Program-made: the position numbers and the translations under genes | Shown here: piece after piece, positions 7,276 through 15,044 of the stretch | Layout of the letters: every line of letters starts with the position of its first letter | How positions within the stretch are numbered: the first letter of the stretch is position 1 | The notes under the pieces: model-generated | Told to the model about the DNA's origin: nothing | Databases searched by the model: none | Seen by the model: the letters and a program-made list of their open reading frames with translations, nothing else | Source of the DNA: an uncultured Candidatus Saccharibacteria bacterium | Lineage (GTDB): Bacteria > Patescibacteria > Saccharimonadia > Saccharimonadales > CAMLKC01 | Length of the DNA stretch: 27,728 bases | Direction of reading: 5' to 3' | NCBI GenBank assembly: GCA_946479025.1 | Contig: CAMLDM010000010.1 | Span: 1-27,728, forward strand

Positions 7276-7290
7276 TATAATGAGGAGGTT
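7276..7290 (+). promoter_or_regulatory. TATAAT abutting the ribosome binding site of the PAP2 gene
   Basis: A perfect TATAAT (7276-7281) runs directly into GAGGAGG (7282-7288), two bases before the ATG at 7291. If the hexamer is the -10, the Shine-Dalgarno sequence would not be transcribed. If the GAGGAGG is used, transcription must start further upstream. A CATGC/GCATG inverted repeat (7250-7254, 7268-7272) lies just upstream. Confidence 0.45.
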
Positions 7291-7845
7291 ATGAATAGCG
7301 ATTTGCTTCTTTGGATTAATCACTGGGCGGGAAAAAACACGTTGCTGGACGGTTTCGGCATATTCTCGGCCACCTATCTGATTTATATTGTCTTTGCCGT
7401 TGCCGCGGCGTGCCTCGGATTCTGTGTATATAGGCGCGAATGGAAAGCGGTGATTTATTTTTGCGTCGCGCTTATTGCCTCTGTAGTTGTTTTAAAGATT
7501 ATGGGACTGATGAATATTGATCACCGGCCATTCATGGACCATAAGCTCACTCAGCTTATCCCTCACGCCTCAGGACAATCGTTCCCAAGTGATCATACGA
7601 CGGCAAGCACGGCTGTTGCGCTGGGCGTGCTGTTCTTTACGCGCTTTAAAAAGATTGGTATTGCCCTTCTCTTAGCCGCCTGTCTTATTGGTGTTTCGCG
7701 TATTTTTGTTGGCGTTCATTATCCGGCGGATATCGCCGGTGGTCTCCTAACTGGACTTTTAGGTTGCAGTTTGGTGGCGGTGACTAAGAATATTATCGAA
7801 AGCCGCAGGCCAAAAGCCGTAGCCTCCGCTTCACACGAAGAGTAG
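7291..7845 (+). CDS. PAP2-family phosphatase, BcrC-like undecaprenyl-diphosphatase
   Basis: ATG 7291 is chosen over the in-frame ATG at 7210 because GAGGAGG precedes it and the family begins with a short sequence like MNSDLLLWIN. The 184-aa protein has about five to six membrane helices and the three PAP2 phosphatase motifs: K69 to R79 P80 (longer spacing than the canonical KX6RP), SFPSDH at 97-102 (general acid H102), and SRX5HX3D at 136-147 (nucleophile H143). The SGQSFPSDHT block resembles Bacillus BcrC, which recycles undecaprenyl diphosphate for cell-wall synthesis and confers bacitracin resistance. Another lipid phosphate substrate is possible. It converges on mscS with a six-base gap. 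Confidence 0.9.
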   Translation: MNSDLLLWINHWAGKNTLLDGFGIFSATYLIYIVFAVAAACLGFCVYRREWKAVIYFCVALIASVVVLKIMGLMNIDHRPFMDHKLTQLIPHASGQSFPSDHTTASTAVALGVLFFTRFKKIGIALLLAACLIGVSRIFVGVHYPADIAGGLLTGLLGCSLVAVTKNIIESRRPKAVASASHEE

Positions 7846-7851
7846 AGAGTC

Positions 7852-8805
7852 TTATTTAACGTCTTTTTTAACGCGAATGGCTCGCTTGAAACGGCGGTCA
7901 GCCTCGCTATCGGAGAAGCGCGCGATAGGCTCGTGAATGAAGATGCGGTCTTTCTTTTCTTTGCCGTCGTCGACTTCTTTTAGGGCATCAACAAAATACT
8001 TGTCAACAAGCCATTCTCGGCCCGGAGGCGTTTCGCCTACCACAGTGATACGCCACAGCTCATCGTCCCAGCGCTCGGCATACTTAATGCGAAGCGGGCG
8101 TGCCAAAAGCGTAGTGCCGACAGGCACGGTATTGATGATTTTTTCAATGGTTCGCTCACCGATGACGCGATCGCGCACGAAAACATCGACGGCGATCGTT
8201 CGCACGCCGCGTGGCGTCACATGGACGCTGGCAATTTGCTGGTTGTGTATCCAGATAACCTCACCGCTGATAGTGCGGATGCGCGTAGAGCGGAGGGTGA
8301 ACCGTTCTACGACGCCTGCAACGTCCCAAAAAGGTTCGATTTTAATGTAATCGCCCACATTGAACCACTTTTCGACGATCATCGTTGCACCGGCAGTAAT
8401 GTCACGAAGAAGTGGCCCGACGGTTTGACCGGCAACCACGATGAATACGGTACCTACTCCAATGGCGGCGATGCCGCTGCTTGCTGTCGGACTGAACATG
8501 CGCCAAGCGATGTATGCCACCATCGTGACGAGGGCGACGCGCACGATGGCGACGGTAACGCTTAGATACGTCTCTACCTGCCGCAGGCGGATCTGGCGCT
8601 CGTCATCGGACTCCTTATCGGAGTGGACAGCGACGACTTGGGCTAACTTAACGATTGCCTTTGCGATAAAGTGGCTGAGCCAGTACGCAACGACGATCGC
8701 GATCACGAGGATAAGGACCGAGCGGAAGGCGTTTGGCTGCGAAAAATAGTGTGTCACTTCGCTGAGTGATTTATCGAAGGTGTTTTCGTTTTGATTTGTC
8801 ATCAT
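7852..8805 (-). CDS. mscS: MscS-family small-conductance mechanosensitive channel
   Basis: The 317-aa protein has three membrane helices (about 27-52, 82-103, 110-145). The third is glycine/alanine rich (GIAAIGVGTV to DITAGATMIVE) as in the MscS pore helix, followed by the conserved beta-domain start F148-N-V-G-D-Y-I-K. A soluble alpha/beta cytoplasmic domain continues to about 285 and a basic tail ends it. MscS channels open on membrane stretch to release solutes after hypo-osmotic shock. Two successive ATG codons (8805, 8802) are possible starts. A TAAAAT hexamer (8815-8810, minus) ends four bases before the first, with no Shine-Dalgarno sequence, so leaderless translation is likely. Gene symbol is by family only. 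Confidence 0.92.
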   Translation of the reverse strand: MMTNQNENTFDKSLSEVTHYFSQPNAFRSVLILVIAIVVAYWLSHFIAKAIVKLAQVVAVHSDKESDDERQIRLRQVETYLSVTVAIVRVALVTMVAYIAWRMFSPTASSGIAAIGVGTVFIVVAGQTVGPLLRDITAGATMIVEKWFNVGDYIKIEPFWDVAGVVERFTLRSTRIRTISGEVIWIHNQQIASVHVTPRGVRTIAVDVFVRDRVIGERTIEKIINTVPVGTTLLARPLRIKYAERWDDELWRITVVGETPPGREWLVDKYFVDALKEVDDGKEKKDRIFIHEPIARFSDSEADRRFKRAIRVKKDVK

Positions 8806-8809
8806 GTTT

Positions 8810-8815
8810 ATTTTA
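8810..8815 (-). promoter_or_regulatory. -10-like element at the mscS start
   Basis: On the minus strand TAAAAT is followed by AAAC and then ATG-ATG. A start point seven or eight bases after the hexamer falls on the initiation codons themselves, predicting a leaderless mRNA. No convincing -35 is present. Confidence 0.4.
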
Positions 8816-8921
8816 CCGCTATGACCTTAAAAATGATATACCTTTTATAGCTTGCATCACCGGTACATATGCGCGAAATGCATAGAATGTGTATTTTTCT
8901 ACAACTCATCCGTATTTAAGG

Positions 8922-8950
8922 TTGTAAAAGCATAAGGGTCGTTTTACAAT
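8922..8950 (+). promoter_or_regulatory. Promoter of the alpha-glucan operon, with embedded inverted repeat
   Basis: A -35 TTGTAA (8922-8927) and a -10 TACAAT (8945-8950) are exactly 17 bases apart. Transcription would start near 8957. TTGTAAAA (8922-8929) and TTTTACAA (8942-8949) are perfect inverted repeats with a 12-base spacer covering both promoter elements, so a dimeric repressor bound here would block RNA polymerase. Confidence 0.7.
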
Positions 8951-8980
8951 GGTGGTAAAGCACAAAAGAAAAGGAGCGGT

Positions 8981-8995
8981 CGGACGCTTTGTCCG
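8981..8995 (+). promoter_or_regulatory. Small hairpin in the leader of the glucan operon
   Basis: CGGAC and GTCCG flank a GCTTT loop between an AAGGAG (8971-8976) and the ATG at 9007. Folding would shorten the distance from AAGGAG to the start codon. A TTG at 8989 inside the loop region is an alternative in-frame start. Confidence 0.35.
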
Positions 8996-9006
8996 TAGGT
9001 AACGGC

Positions 9007-10230
9007 ATGAACATATTAATGCTTGGGTGGGAGCTCCCGCCGCACAACAGCGGAGGGCTCGGCGTGGCTTGTTATCACATGTCTAAGGCATTGGCTCTTC
9101 AAGGTGCAAGCATCGATTTCGTCGTTCCCTACTCGGCCAAACACCCGGACGTTGAATTTATGACGGTACACGGTGCCACTAAGCTCGATCCTCTTGCCAA
9201 GTTCGGCCTGATGGGTGCGTATGACAGCAAATATCTTCGCCAGCTAGGCCTGGACGAAGTTGAAGCCGGTGACCTGCACGACATGCGCGGCGTTCAGAAA
9301 CGCTACGTGAAGTTCGTTGAGCAGATGGTAAAACGGAAAAAGCCCGATGCAATCCATGCCCACGACTGGCTAACCATGGAAGCCGGCATGCGCGCCAAAG
9401 AGCTGTGCGACGTGCCGCTTATCGTGCATGTGCACGCCACCGAATTCGACCGTTCGGGTGAAAACAGTGGCAACCCGCTTGTTCACGAGATTGAGTATCA
9501 GGGATTAATGATGGCCGACCGGATTATCGCGGTAAGCAACATCACAAAAAGTATCATCGTGCAAAAATATAATATTCCGGCCGACAAGATCGAGGTTATA
9601 TATAATGCTATCGACGTGGCGTCTCTAGGAAATTACGATTACGATCGCCGCACGTATAAATACCTCGAGCTGCTAAAAAGCGAAGGTTACACCGTCGTTT
9701 CCACCGTCACTCGGTTTACCATCCAGAAAGGACTGACGCATTTCATCCGTGCGGCTGCCCGGGCAAGCGAAAAGCACGACAAGCTGGTATTTCTTTTGGC
9801 CGGCGACGGTGAACAGCGCGATGAACTGATCCAGCTCAGTGCCGACCTGGGTATTGCCGACAAGGTATTTTTTACCGGTTTTGTCCGTGGTAAACAGTGG
9901 CGTGACGCGTATAATGTGGCCGATATTTTCGTCATGAGTTCGGTAAGTGAGCCGTTTGGCCTCACGGCGCTTGAGGCGGCGCATCATGACGCATCGCTTA
10001 TTATCACGCGCCAGTCGGGTGTCGGAGAAATCCTACATAGCATTTTCCGTTACGATTTCTGGGATATCGACGTGCTGGCCGACCAAATGGTGGGAATTGC
10101 CGCCTCCCCTGCTCTTTCGAATGAACTCAGGCAGAACATCAAGCAAGAGTACGCCCGCATTTCGTGGCACGATGTCGCCAGAAAATGCATGGGCATGTAC
10201 GACCGCATGAAAAACGGAGCGCACGCATGA
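9007..10230 (+). CDS. GT4 glycosyltransferase, glycogen-synthase-like
   Basis: The 407-aa GT-B protein opens with MNILMLGWELPP and NSGGLG (14-19), the glycine-rich donor-binding loop seen in glycogen/starch-synthase-like enzymes. The second domain carries R236 and K241 (TRFTIQKG), which bind the donor phosphates, and the retaining-transferase EX7E motif E315 to E323 (SEPFGLTALEAA). It probably transfers glucose from a nucleotide sugar to an alpha-glucan. An in-frame TTG at 8989 would add six residues; the ATG is preferred because homologues begin at this motif and AGG lies seven bases upstream. It is first in a four-gene operon with two glucan hydrolases, with the next start overlapping its stop (ATGA). 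Sucrose or trehalose-type products cannot be excluded. Confidence 0.9.
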   Translation: MNILMLGWELPPHNSGGLGVACYHMSKALALQGASIDFVVPYSAKHPDVEFMTVHGATKLDPLAKFGLMGAYDSKYLRQLGLDEVEAGDLHDMRGVQKRYVKFVEQMVKRKKPDAIHAHDWLTMEAGMRAKELCDVPLIVHVHATEFDRSGENSGNPLVHEIEYQGLMMADRIIAVSNITKSIIVQKYNIPADKIEVIYNAIDVASLGNYDYDRRTYKYLELLKSEGYTVVSTVTRFTIQKGLTHFIRAAARASEKHDKLVFLLAGDGEQRDELIQLSADLGIADKVFFTGFVRGKQWRDAYNVADIFVMSSVSEPFGLTALEAAHHDASLIITRQSGVGEILHSIFRYDFWDIDVLADQMVGIAASPALSNELRQNIKQEYARISWHDVARKCMGMYDRMKNGAHA

Positions 10231-11456
10231 GTAAACGGGGCATAGTTCTATACCTGCACGTTCACCAGCCGTGGCGCGTACGCAAATATAGTATTTTTGA
10301 TACGGCCGAACAACACGACTATTTCGACGAGAGTAATCCTGATACCGATCGCAACAACGAGCGGGTTCTTCGCAAGGTTGCCGACAAGTCGTATCGTCCA
10401 ATGAATGCCCTGCTTGAGAAGCTGCTGAAGGCAAACCCGGAGTTCAAGGTATCACTCAGTATCACCGGCACGTTTATCGAGCAGGCCGAAAAGTGGGCGC
10501 CGGATGTGCTCGATAGCTTCCGGCGGCTGGTGGATACCGGCCAGGTAGAGATCGTGTCGGAAACCTACTACCACAGCCTGGCATTTTTCTACAGCTTGCC
10601 TGAGTTTGAACGCCAGGTGCGAATTCACCGCGATAAGATCCGCGAGCTTTTCGGCATTGAAACCTCTGTTTTTCGCAACACCGAACTAGCGTATAACGAC
10701 TCTTTGGCAAAATGGGCCGATGAATATGGCTTTAAGGGTATTCTGGCGGAGGGCTGGGATCCTGTGCTGGAATGGCGTAGCCCGAACCACGTGTATCGCC
10801 CTGCCGGCACGCAGAATATTAGTCTTTTGATGAAAAACTACCGCCTAAGTGACGACTTGGCATTTCGTTTTAGTAATCAAGCATGGGAGCAGTGGCCGCT
10901 TACCGCGGACACGTACAGCGAGTGGACTAACGCTTCGATCTCGGACAGTCCGCTGGTCAATCTCTTTATGGACTACGAAACGTTTGGCGAACACCAATGG
11001 GCGGATACCGGCATTTTCGACTTTTTCGAGAGCTTCGTTGGCAAATGGCTGCAGAATCCAGAAAATACTTTCTACACGGCAAGCGAAGCGATCGATACCT
11101 TCCCGCCGGTCGGAGAGATCAGCATGCCGCATACTGTCACCTGGGCAGATACGGAGCGCGACCTTACCGCATGGCTTGGCAACGGCATGCAACAGGAGGC
11201 GCTGCGTCACTTGTACGCACTTGAGGATGATGTACTGCGCTCGGAAGACCTTGGCTTGATTGCGGACTGGCGCAAACTGCAAACATCCGATCATGTTTAC
11301 TACATGTGCACCAAGTGGTTTACCGATGGTGACGTCCATGCATACTTTAGTCCGTACAACTCGCCGTACGATGCCTTCTTGTACTTTATGAACGCCCTGC
11401 GTGACCTGCGTTACCGCCTCATGGAATATCACCGTCATGGAGGGCTGAATGGGTAG
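10227..11456 (+). CDS. GH57 alpha-amylase / 4-alpha-glucanotransferase
   Basis: The 409-aa protein shows the GH57 conserved regions: HQP at 13-15, GTFIEQ at 81-86, the nucleophile E153 in RNTELAYN, and the acid/base D249 in FMDYETFGEH. These retaining enzymes cleave or transfer alpha-1,4-glucan; the members of this length with FxYETFGEH are usually annotated alpha-amylase. No signal peptide is visible, so it acts in the cytoplasm on an internal store. Start ATG 10227 overlaps the GT4 stop as ATGA, with GGAG upstream. The extension to 10164 in the same frame lies inside the GT4 gene and is rejected. Amylase versus branching or transferase activity is not settled. Confidence 0.92.
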   Translation: MSKRGIVLYLHVHQPWRVRKYSIFDTAEQHDYFDESNPDTDRNNERVLRKVADKSYRPMNALLEKLLKANPEFKVSLSITGTFIEQAEKWAPDVLDSFRRLVDTGQVEIVSETYYHSLAFFYSLPEFERQVRIHRDKIRELFGIETSVFRNTELAYNDSLAKWADEYGFKGILAEGWDPVLEWRSPNHVYRPAGTQNISLLMKNYRLSDDLAFRFSNQAWEQWPLTADTYSEWTNASISDSPLVNLFMDYETFGEHQWADTGIFDFFESFVGKWLQNPENTFYTASEAIDTFPPVGEISMPHTVTWADTERDLTAWLGNGMQQEALRHLYALEDDVLRSEDLGLIADWRKLQTSDHVYYMCTKWFTDGDVHAYFSPYNSPYDAFLYFMNALRDLRYRLMEYHRHGGLNG

Positions 11457-13395
11457 GCCTATCGTTCTTAGTAATGGCGAGCTGCACGTCGGTATCAATA
11501 AATACGGACTTGTTCATGATTTTTATTTCCCGTATGTCGGCCTCGAAAACCACGCTGCCGGCAAATCGCTGCGCCACCGGGTTGGCGTGTGGGTCGACGA
11601 TGAAATCAGCTGGCTCGACGATGAAAACGCCTGGCAGTTCAGTTTTCGTTACCCTAGCCGTGCACTTATAGGTCACTGTATCGCGAAAAACGAGCATCTG
11701 GGGATTTTGCTTGAACTTGATGACGTAGTTGACTCTACGGTCAGCGCTTTTATGCGCAACGTTCATGTCGTTAATATGCGCGATCACGCGCGAGATATTC
11801 GCCTCTTCATGCACCAGGCGTTTGATATCGGTGATGCACGCAGTAACACCGACACGGCGCAGTTTTTACCGGACAGTCACGCTATTTTGCATTATCGCGG
11901 CCGCCGCGCATTTATCGTGGCTGGTATGGCAAATGACAAGCCATTCGACCAGTATACGATTGGACTCTTCGGTATTGAGGGTCGCGAAGGTACCTATCGT
12001 GATGCCGACGACGGTGAACTGAGTTTTTGTAATGTCGAGCATGGACGGGTCGACTCGACTATCCGATTCAAGCTGCAGATTGAAGCGCATGATTCGCAGC
12101 GTGTCCACTACTGGATTTCAGCCGGCACCTCCTCGCGCGAGGCGCTCTACGTTCACCGGCAAATCCGCGATGATGGCCTGCTTAACCGTTTGCATTCGAC
12201 AGCCGACTGGTGGCGCAAGTGGCTGGAACCGGCAGTGAATGTGGCTGAAAAGCTGGCGCCGGAATACCAAGAGAGTTTTATACGAAGTGCCATGATTATC
12301 AAATCGCAGATCGACAAGCGCGGTGCCGTTATTGCCAGTACGGACTCGTCGCTGCTGAACTACTCGCGCGATGCTTACGCCTATTGCTGGCCGCGTGACG
12401 GTGCATATGTGCTGTGGCCGCTTATTCGTATGGGGTACGTCGATGAGCCGCACCGCTTTTTCGATTTTTGTCGGCGCGGGCTTCATCCCAGCGGCTATTT
12501 GATGCACAAATACCGCGCTGACGGCGCTATCGGTAGCAGTTGGCATCCGTATGTGCACGATGACGGCCTGGTCGCGCCGCCGATTCAGGAAGATGAAACG
12601 GCACTCGTGCTGTTTGTATTTGCCCAATTCTACCAGATGCACCCAAGCGCTCGGCTCCTCAATGAGTTTTACCACACGATGATTCTTCCGATGGCGAACT
12701 TTCTTGCGTCGTATATCGATGAAATAACGGGTCTGCCAAAGCCGAGTTACGACCTGTGGGAGGAGGTATTTCTCACGACGACGTACACGACAGCAGTCGT
12801 GTACGCGGCACTGCAGGCGGCAGCAGACCTTGCTGAACTCGCCCACGACTCTGATAACGCCGTGGCCTGGCGATCAGCAGCCGATGATATCCGCACGGCT
12901 GCGCATAAGCATCTTTACAACGCGAATCGCAAGGCGTTCTATAAAGGTATCATCGTAAAGAAAGGTCAGGTCGAATATAACGAAACATTCGATCTCTCTA
13001 GCGTGTTCGGTTCATTCATGTTCGGGCTTTTCCCGGCTCATAGCGATGAGATGAACGCCGCGCTGGACACTTTAATGAATACGTTCCATACGAATGACGG
13101 CGTGATCGGCCTGCCGCGCTACGAAAACGACTACTACTACAGGGTCAGCCCCGAAGTGACTGGCAACTGGTGGTATATTTCTTCGCTTTGGCTGGCGCAA
13201 TATCACATCGAGACGAATAATGCCGAAAAGGCGCACAAAATTCTTGCTTGGGTGCGCGACCACGCGTCAGAAACGGGCATTTTATCCGAGCAACTGAGTC
13301 CGCTTACTGAACGGCCGCTTTCCGTCGCTCCACTCACCTGGAGCCATGCGGAGTACATAGCGACGCTTCTTGATACGGTAACGGAGAAAAACTAA
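11449..13395 (+). CDS. GH15 glucoamylase
   Basis: The 648-aa protein has the bacterial/archaeal glucoamylase layout: an N-terminal beta-sandwich (about 1-260) and an (alpha/alpha)6 barrel (about 265-645). Barrel motifs are YCWPRDGAY (312-320), IQEDETA (379-385), YDLWEE (434-439) with E438 in the general-acid position (equivalent to E179 of fungal glucoamylase), and LSEQLSP with E614 as the general base. It releases glucose from alpha-glucan ends by inversion. No signal peptide is present, consistent with an intracellular store. Its start overlaps the GH57 stop by eight bases and uses GGAGGG inside that gene; the next gene starts one base after its stop. Trehalase activity also occurs in this family. 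Confidence 0.93.
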   Translation: MGRPIVLSNGELHVGINKYGLVHDFYFPYVGLENHAAGKSLRHRVGVWVDDEISWLDDENAWQFSFRYPSRALIGHCIAKNEHLGILLELDDVVDSTVSAFMRNVHVVNMRDHARDIRLFMHQAFDIGDARSNTDTAQFLPDSHAILHYRGRRAFIVAGMANDKPFDQYTIGLFGIEGREGTYRDADDGELSFCNVEHGRVDSTIRFKLQIEAHDSQRVHYWISAGTSSREALYVHRQIRDDGLLNRLHSTADWWRKWLEPAVNVAEKLAPEYQESFIRSAMIIKSQIDKRGAVIASTDSSLLNYSRDAYAYCWPRDGAYVLWPLIRMGYVDEPHRFFDFCRRGLHPSGYLMHKYRADGAIGSSWHPYVHDDGLVAPPIQEDETALVLFVFAQFYQMHPSARLLNEFYHTMILPMANFLASYIDEITGLPKPSYDLWEEVFLTTTYTTAVVYAALQAAADLAELAHDSDNAVAWRSAADDIRTAAHKHLYNANRKAFYKGIIVKKGQVEYNETFDLSSVFGSFMFGLFPAHSDEMNAALDTLMNTFHTNDGVIGLPRYENDYYYRVSPEVTGNWWYISSLWLAQYHIETNNAEKAHKILAWVRDHASETGILSEQLSPLTERPLSVAPLTWSHAEYIATLLDTVTEKN

Positions 13396-13396
13396 C

Positions 13397-14113
13397 ATGA
13401 AGCGATCGCACCCTATTGTCAAAAAGGGTCGCTACCTTCTGACGGCATTCGTCCCGGCGAAGGTGCTTCAGTCACGTCTTCACAAGCGTGTTTTCATGCA
13501 GTTTGCCGAAAAAGTGGGACTTGTTTATTTTGGCTATGTCGACCAGCGCAATGATGAGCATCGTTTGGTGCGCGGACTTACCGTCTCGGCGCAACACCGG
13601 GACGATCACTACTGCATCGGTTCCTTTCACGGATATGATGTTGCGCTGGTCGAACGTGTCGATACGATCCGGTTTCCTGGCAAACCATCAAAAACTCACG
13701 ACTGGATCATCATGACATTCGATTTACATGCTCCGGTCGATGTACCTCACGTATTTATTGGACTGTATACTCATAGCGAGGCATTTTATGCGCAGCTATT
13801 CACGAAGTTTGCTAATTTGGCGCGAGTACCTCTCGGTACGTTCGGAGCGTACGACGCGGCATTTGTGAATAAGTACGCTATATACACCGAACCGGCGCAG
13901 TCTATTGCCGCCGAGCGTTTATTCGACCAGGATATTACGAAAACGATCGCCGCTAACTTCGGGAGTCTTACTGTTGAAATTGCGGACGGAACCCTTTATC
14001 TGTATGCCGAACATCAGCGTCCGACCGTGCCATTCCTTGAAAGGATGATTAAGCACGGCGTCTGGCTGGCTCAATCGATTGACATACGCTCCGAACATCC
14101 TTCGCACGATTGA
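13397..14113 (+). CDS. Unrecognised 238-aa protein in the glucan operon
   Basis: I do not recognise this family with confidence. The protein starts one base after the glucoamylase stop, so it is almost certainly co-translated with the glucan enzymes. It is soluble-looking, has a basic N-terminus (MKRSHPIVKKGRY), many aromatic residues, and a pattern of beta strands: a block around 45-120 (VGLVYFGYVDQ, YCIGSFHGYDVALVERVD) and a C-terminal VEIADGTLYLYAE followed by a helix ending VWLAQSID. The middle and C-terminal pattern loosely recalls DUF3137-type proteins, but this is unverified. No catalytic motif stands out. A partner or regulator of the glucan enzymes is possible from position only. Confidence 0.75.
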   Translation: MKRSHPIVKKGRYLLTAFVPAKVLQSRLHKRVFMQFAEKVGLVYFGYVDQRNDEHRLVRGLTVSAQHRDDHYCIGSFHGYDVALVERVDTIRFPGKPSKTHDWIIMTFDLHAPVDVPHVFIGLYTHSEAFYAQLFTKFANLARVPLGTFGAYDAAFVNKYAIYTEPAQSIAAERLFDQDITKTIAANFGSLTVEIADGTLYLYAEHQRPTVPFLERMIKHGVWLAQSIDIRSEHPSHD

Positions 14114-14138
14114 CATAATCTTCACATAATGATAAAGT
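14110..14138 (+). promoter_or_regulatory. Promoter of the small membrane protein gene
   Basis: A consensus -35 TTGACA (14110-14115) and a -10 TAAAGT (14133-14138) are 17 bases apart, and TG at 14130-14131 makes an extended -10. The -35 overlaps the stop codon of the preceding gene. This separates the downstream gene from the glucan operon. Confidence 0.75.
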
Positions 14139-14161
14139 AGCTCTAGTAAACAGAGGTTGTT

Positions 14162-14437
14162 ATGTTTGAGACACTAAAAGAATCGGTTATTTCATGGAAT
14201 GGTAAAACCAGTGAACGTGCTAAGATGCAGCACGCGTACATTGTTGCGGCGGTCGTGCTATTGGTAGTTGCGGGCGTTATTGGGCTCATGAATCGTGAGC
14301 TTGGCCAAAACGTGCTGATGGTCGCAATTTTAAGCGCGACGATGTTCTTGGTTAATGCCGTCGTGTGGTCGCTTTTGCAGTCGGCTTTCTTTTCCCGCCT
14401 CGAGACCCGTCGCCGTCCGGCTTCTCGCAAAAAATAG
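14162..14437 (+). CDS. Small two-helix membrane protein, unknown
   Basis: The 91-aa protein has an amphipathic N-terminus, two predicted membrane helices (about 24-44 and 50-73) and a strongly basic C-terminus (RLETRRRPASRKK). The start ATG has AGAGG nine bases upstream and its own promoter. No family is recognised. The positive-inside rule would put both ends of the protein in the cytoplasm. It lies just upstream of tRNA-Thr, but the tRNA has a separate promoter. Confidence 0.7.
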   Translation: MFETLKESVISWNGKTSERAKMQHAYIVAAVVLLVVAGVIGLMNRELGQNVLMVAILSATMFLVNAVVWSLLQSAFFSRLETRRRPASRKK

Positions 14438-14447
14438 CTGTCATACC

Positions 14448-14476
14448 TTGGCATAAAGGGGTCGATTTGCTACAAT
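14448..14476 (+). promoter_or_regulatory. Promoter of tRNA-Thr(GGT)
   Basis: A -35 TTGGCA (14448-14453), a 17-base spacer and a -10 TACAAT (14471-14476) preceded by TG at 14468-14469. Transcription would start near 14483, six bases before the tRNA. Confidence 0.8.
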
Positions 14477-14488
14477 TAACCGAGGTAC

Positions 14489-14563
<75 letters not shown>

Positions 14564-14600
14564 TTTTAGTGTCCCACCTCTAGTAATTATGATTATTTAA

Positions 14601-14609
14601 TGCTAGAAT
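14601..14609 (+). promoter_or_regulatory. Extended -10 of rpmG
   Basis: TG at 14601-14602, one base, then TAGAAT at 14604-14609. The leader to the rpmG ATG is about 30 bases. The -35 region is poor. Confidence 0.5.
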
Positions 14610-14646
14610 AGATAAGATTGAAATAACAAATCTAAGCGAGTAAGTA

Positions 14647-14853
14647 ATGGCAAAGAAGAATACAAAGCGCAAATTGGTTGGTCTTGTGAGTGATCTTAGT
14701 GGTCACCGCACCTACTACACTACAAAGAACGTGCAGAACACGACCGAAAAAATCGTTCTGAAGAAGTACGACCCGATCGCTCGCAAGCACGCGACCTACA
14801 CCGAGACAAAGAAAAACCTCGGACGTAACGAAATCAAGCCTCGCAAAAGCTAG
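14647..14853 (+). CDS. rpmG: Ribosomal protein bL33 (cysteine-free form, extended)
   Basis: The 68-aa basic protein contains the bL33 core TYYTTKN, NTTEKIVLKKYDP and ARKHATY. The cysteines that bind zinc in the C+ form are absent. It is about 13-18 residues longer than the usual 49-55, because of a basic C-terminal tail (ETKKNLGRNEIKPRKS). bL33 sits near the E site of the large subunit. It is transcribed alone between two tRNA units, from an extended -10 promoter to a strong terminator. Confidence 0.95.
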   Translation: MAKKNTKRKLVGLVSDLSGHRTYYTTKNVQNTTEKIVLKKYDPIARKHATYTETKKNLGRNEIKPRKS

Positions 14854-14859
14854 CCCCTC

Positions 14860-14890
14860 ACTCCCCGACATATGGGGAGTTTTCGTTTCT
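14860..14890 (+). terminator. Intrinsic terminator after rpmG
   Basis: A seven-pair stem ACTCCCC/GGGGAGT (14860-14866, 14874-14880) with loop GACATAT is followed by TTTCGTTTCT. Confidence 0.85.
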
Positions 14891-14908
14891 CCGTCTCTGT
14901 AATTCTAC

Positions 14909-14937
14909 TTGAAAATATAACAATCTTAAGGTACACT
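14909..14937 (+). promoter_or_regulatory. Promoter of the tRNA-Thr/tRNA-Tyr pair
   Basis: A -35 TTGAAA (14909-14914), a 17-base spacer and a -10 TACACT (14932-14937). The predicted start near 14944 leaves an 18-base leader before tRNA-Thr. Confidence 0.75.
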
Positions 14938-14961
14938 TGTAGCTGTACTTCGTGTAAACGT

Positions 14962-15038
14962 GCCGCTTTAGCTCAGTTGGTTAGAGCAGCTGTTTTGTAA
15001 ACAGCAGGTCCTCGGTTCGAGTCCGAGAAGCGGCTCCA
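14962..15038 (+). tRNA. tRNA-Thr (anticodon TGT)
   Basis: Acceptor GCCGCTT pairs with AAGCGGC. The anticodon stem GCTGT pairs with ACAGC and the loop TTTGTAA carries TGT at 14996-14998. The T arm is CTCGG-TTCGAGT-CCGAG and CCA is encoded. It reads ACA (and ACG by wobble), complementing the GGT isoacceptor 400 bases upstream. Confidence 0.97.
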
Positions 15039-15044
15039 GAGTAT

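Noticed and set aside
10845..11498. 217-aa minus-strand frame over the GH57/GH15 junction
   Set aside because: Covers the conserved GH57 acid/base region and the GH15 start on the opposite strand; no family features.
12118..12846. 242-aa minus-strand frame inside the glucoamylase gene
   Set aside because: Antisense to well-conserved GH15 motifs; composition is not protein-like.
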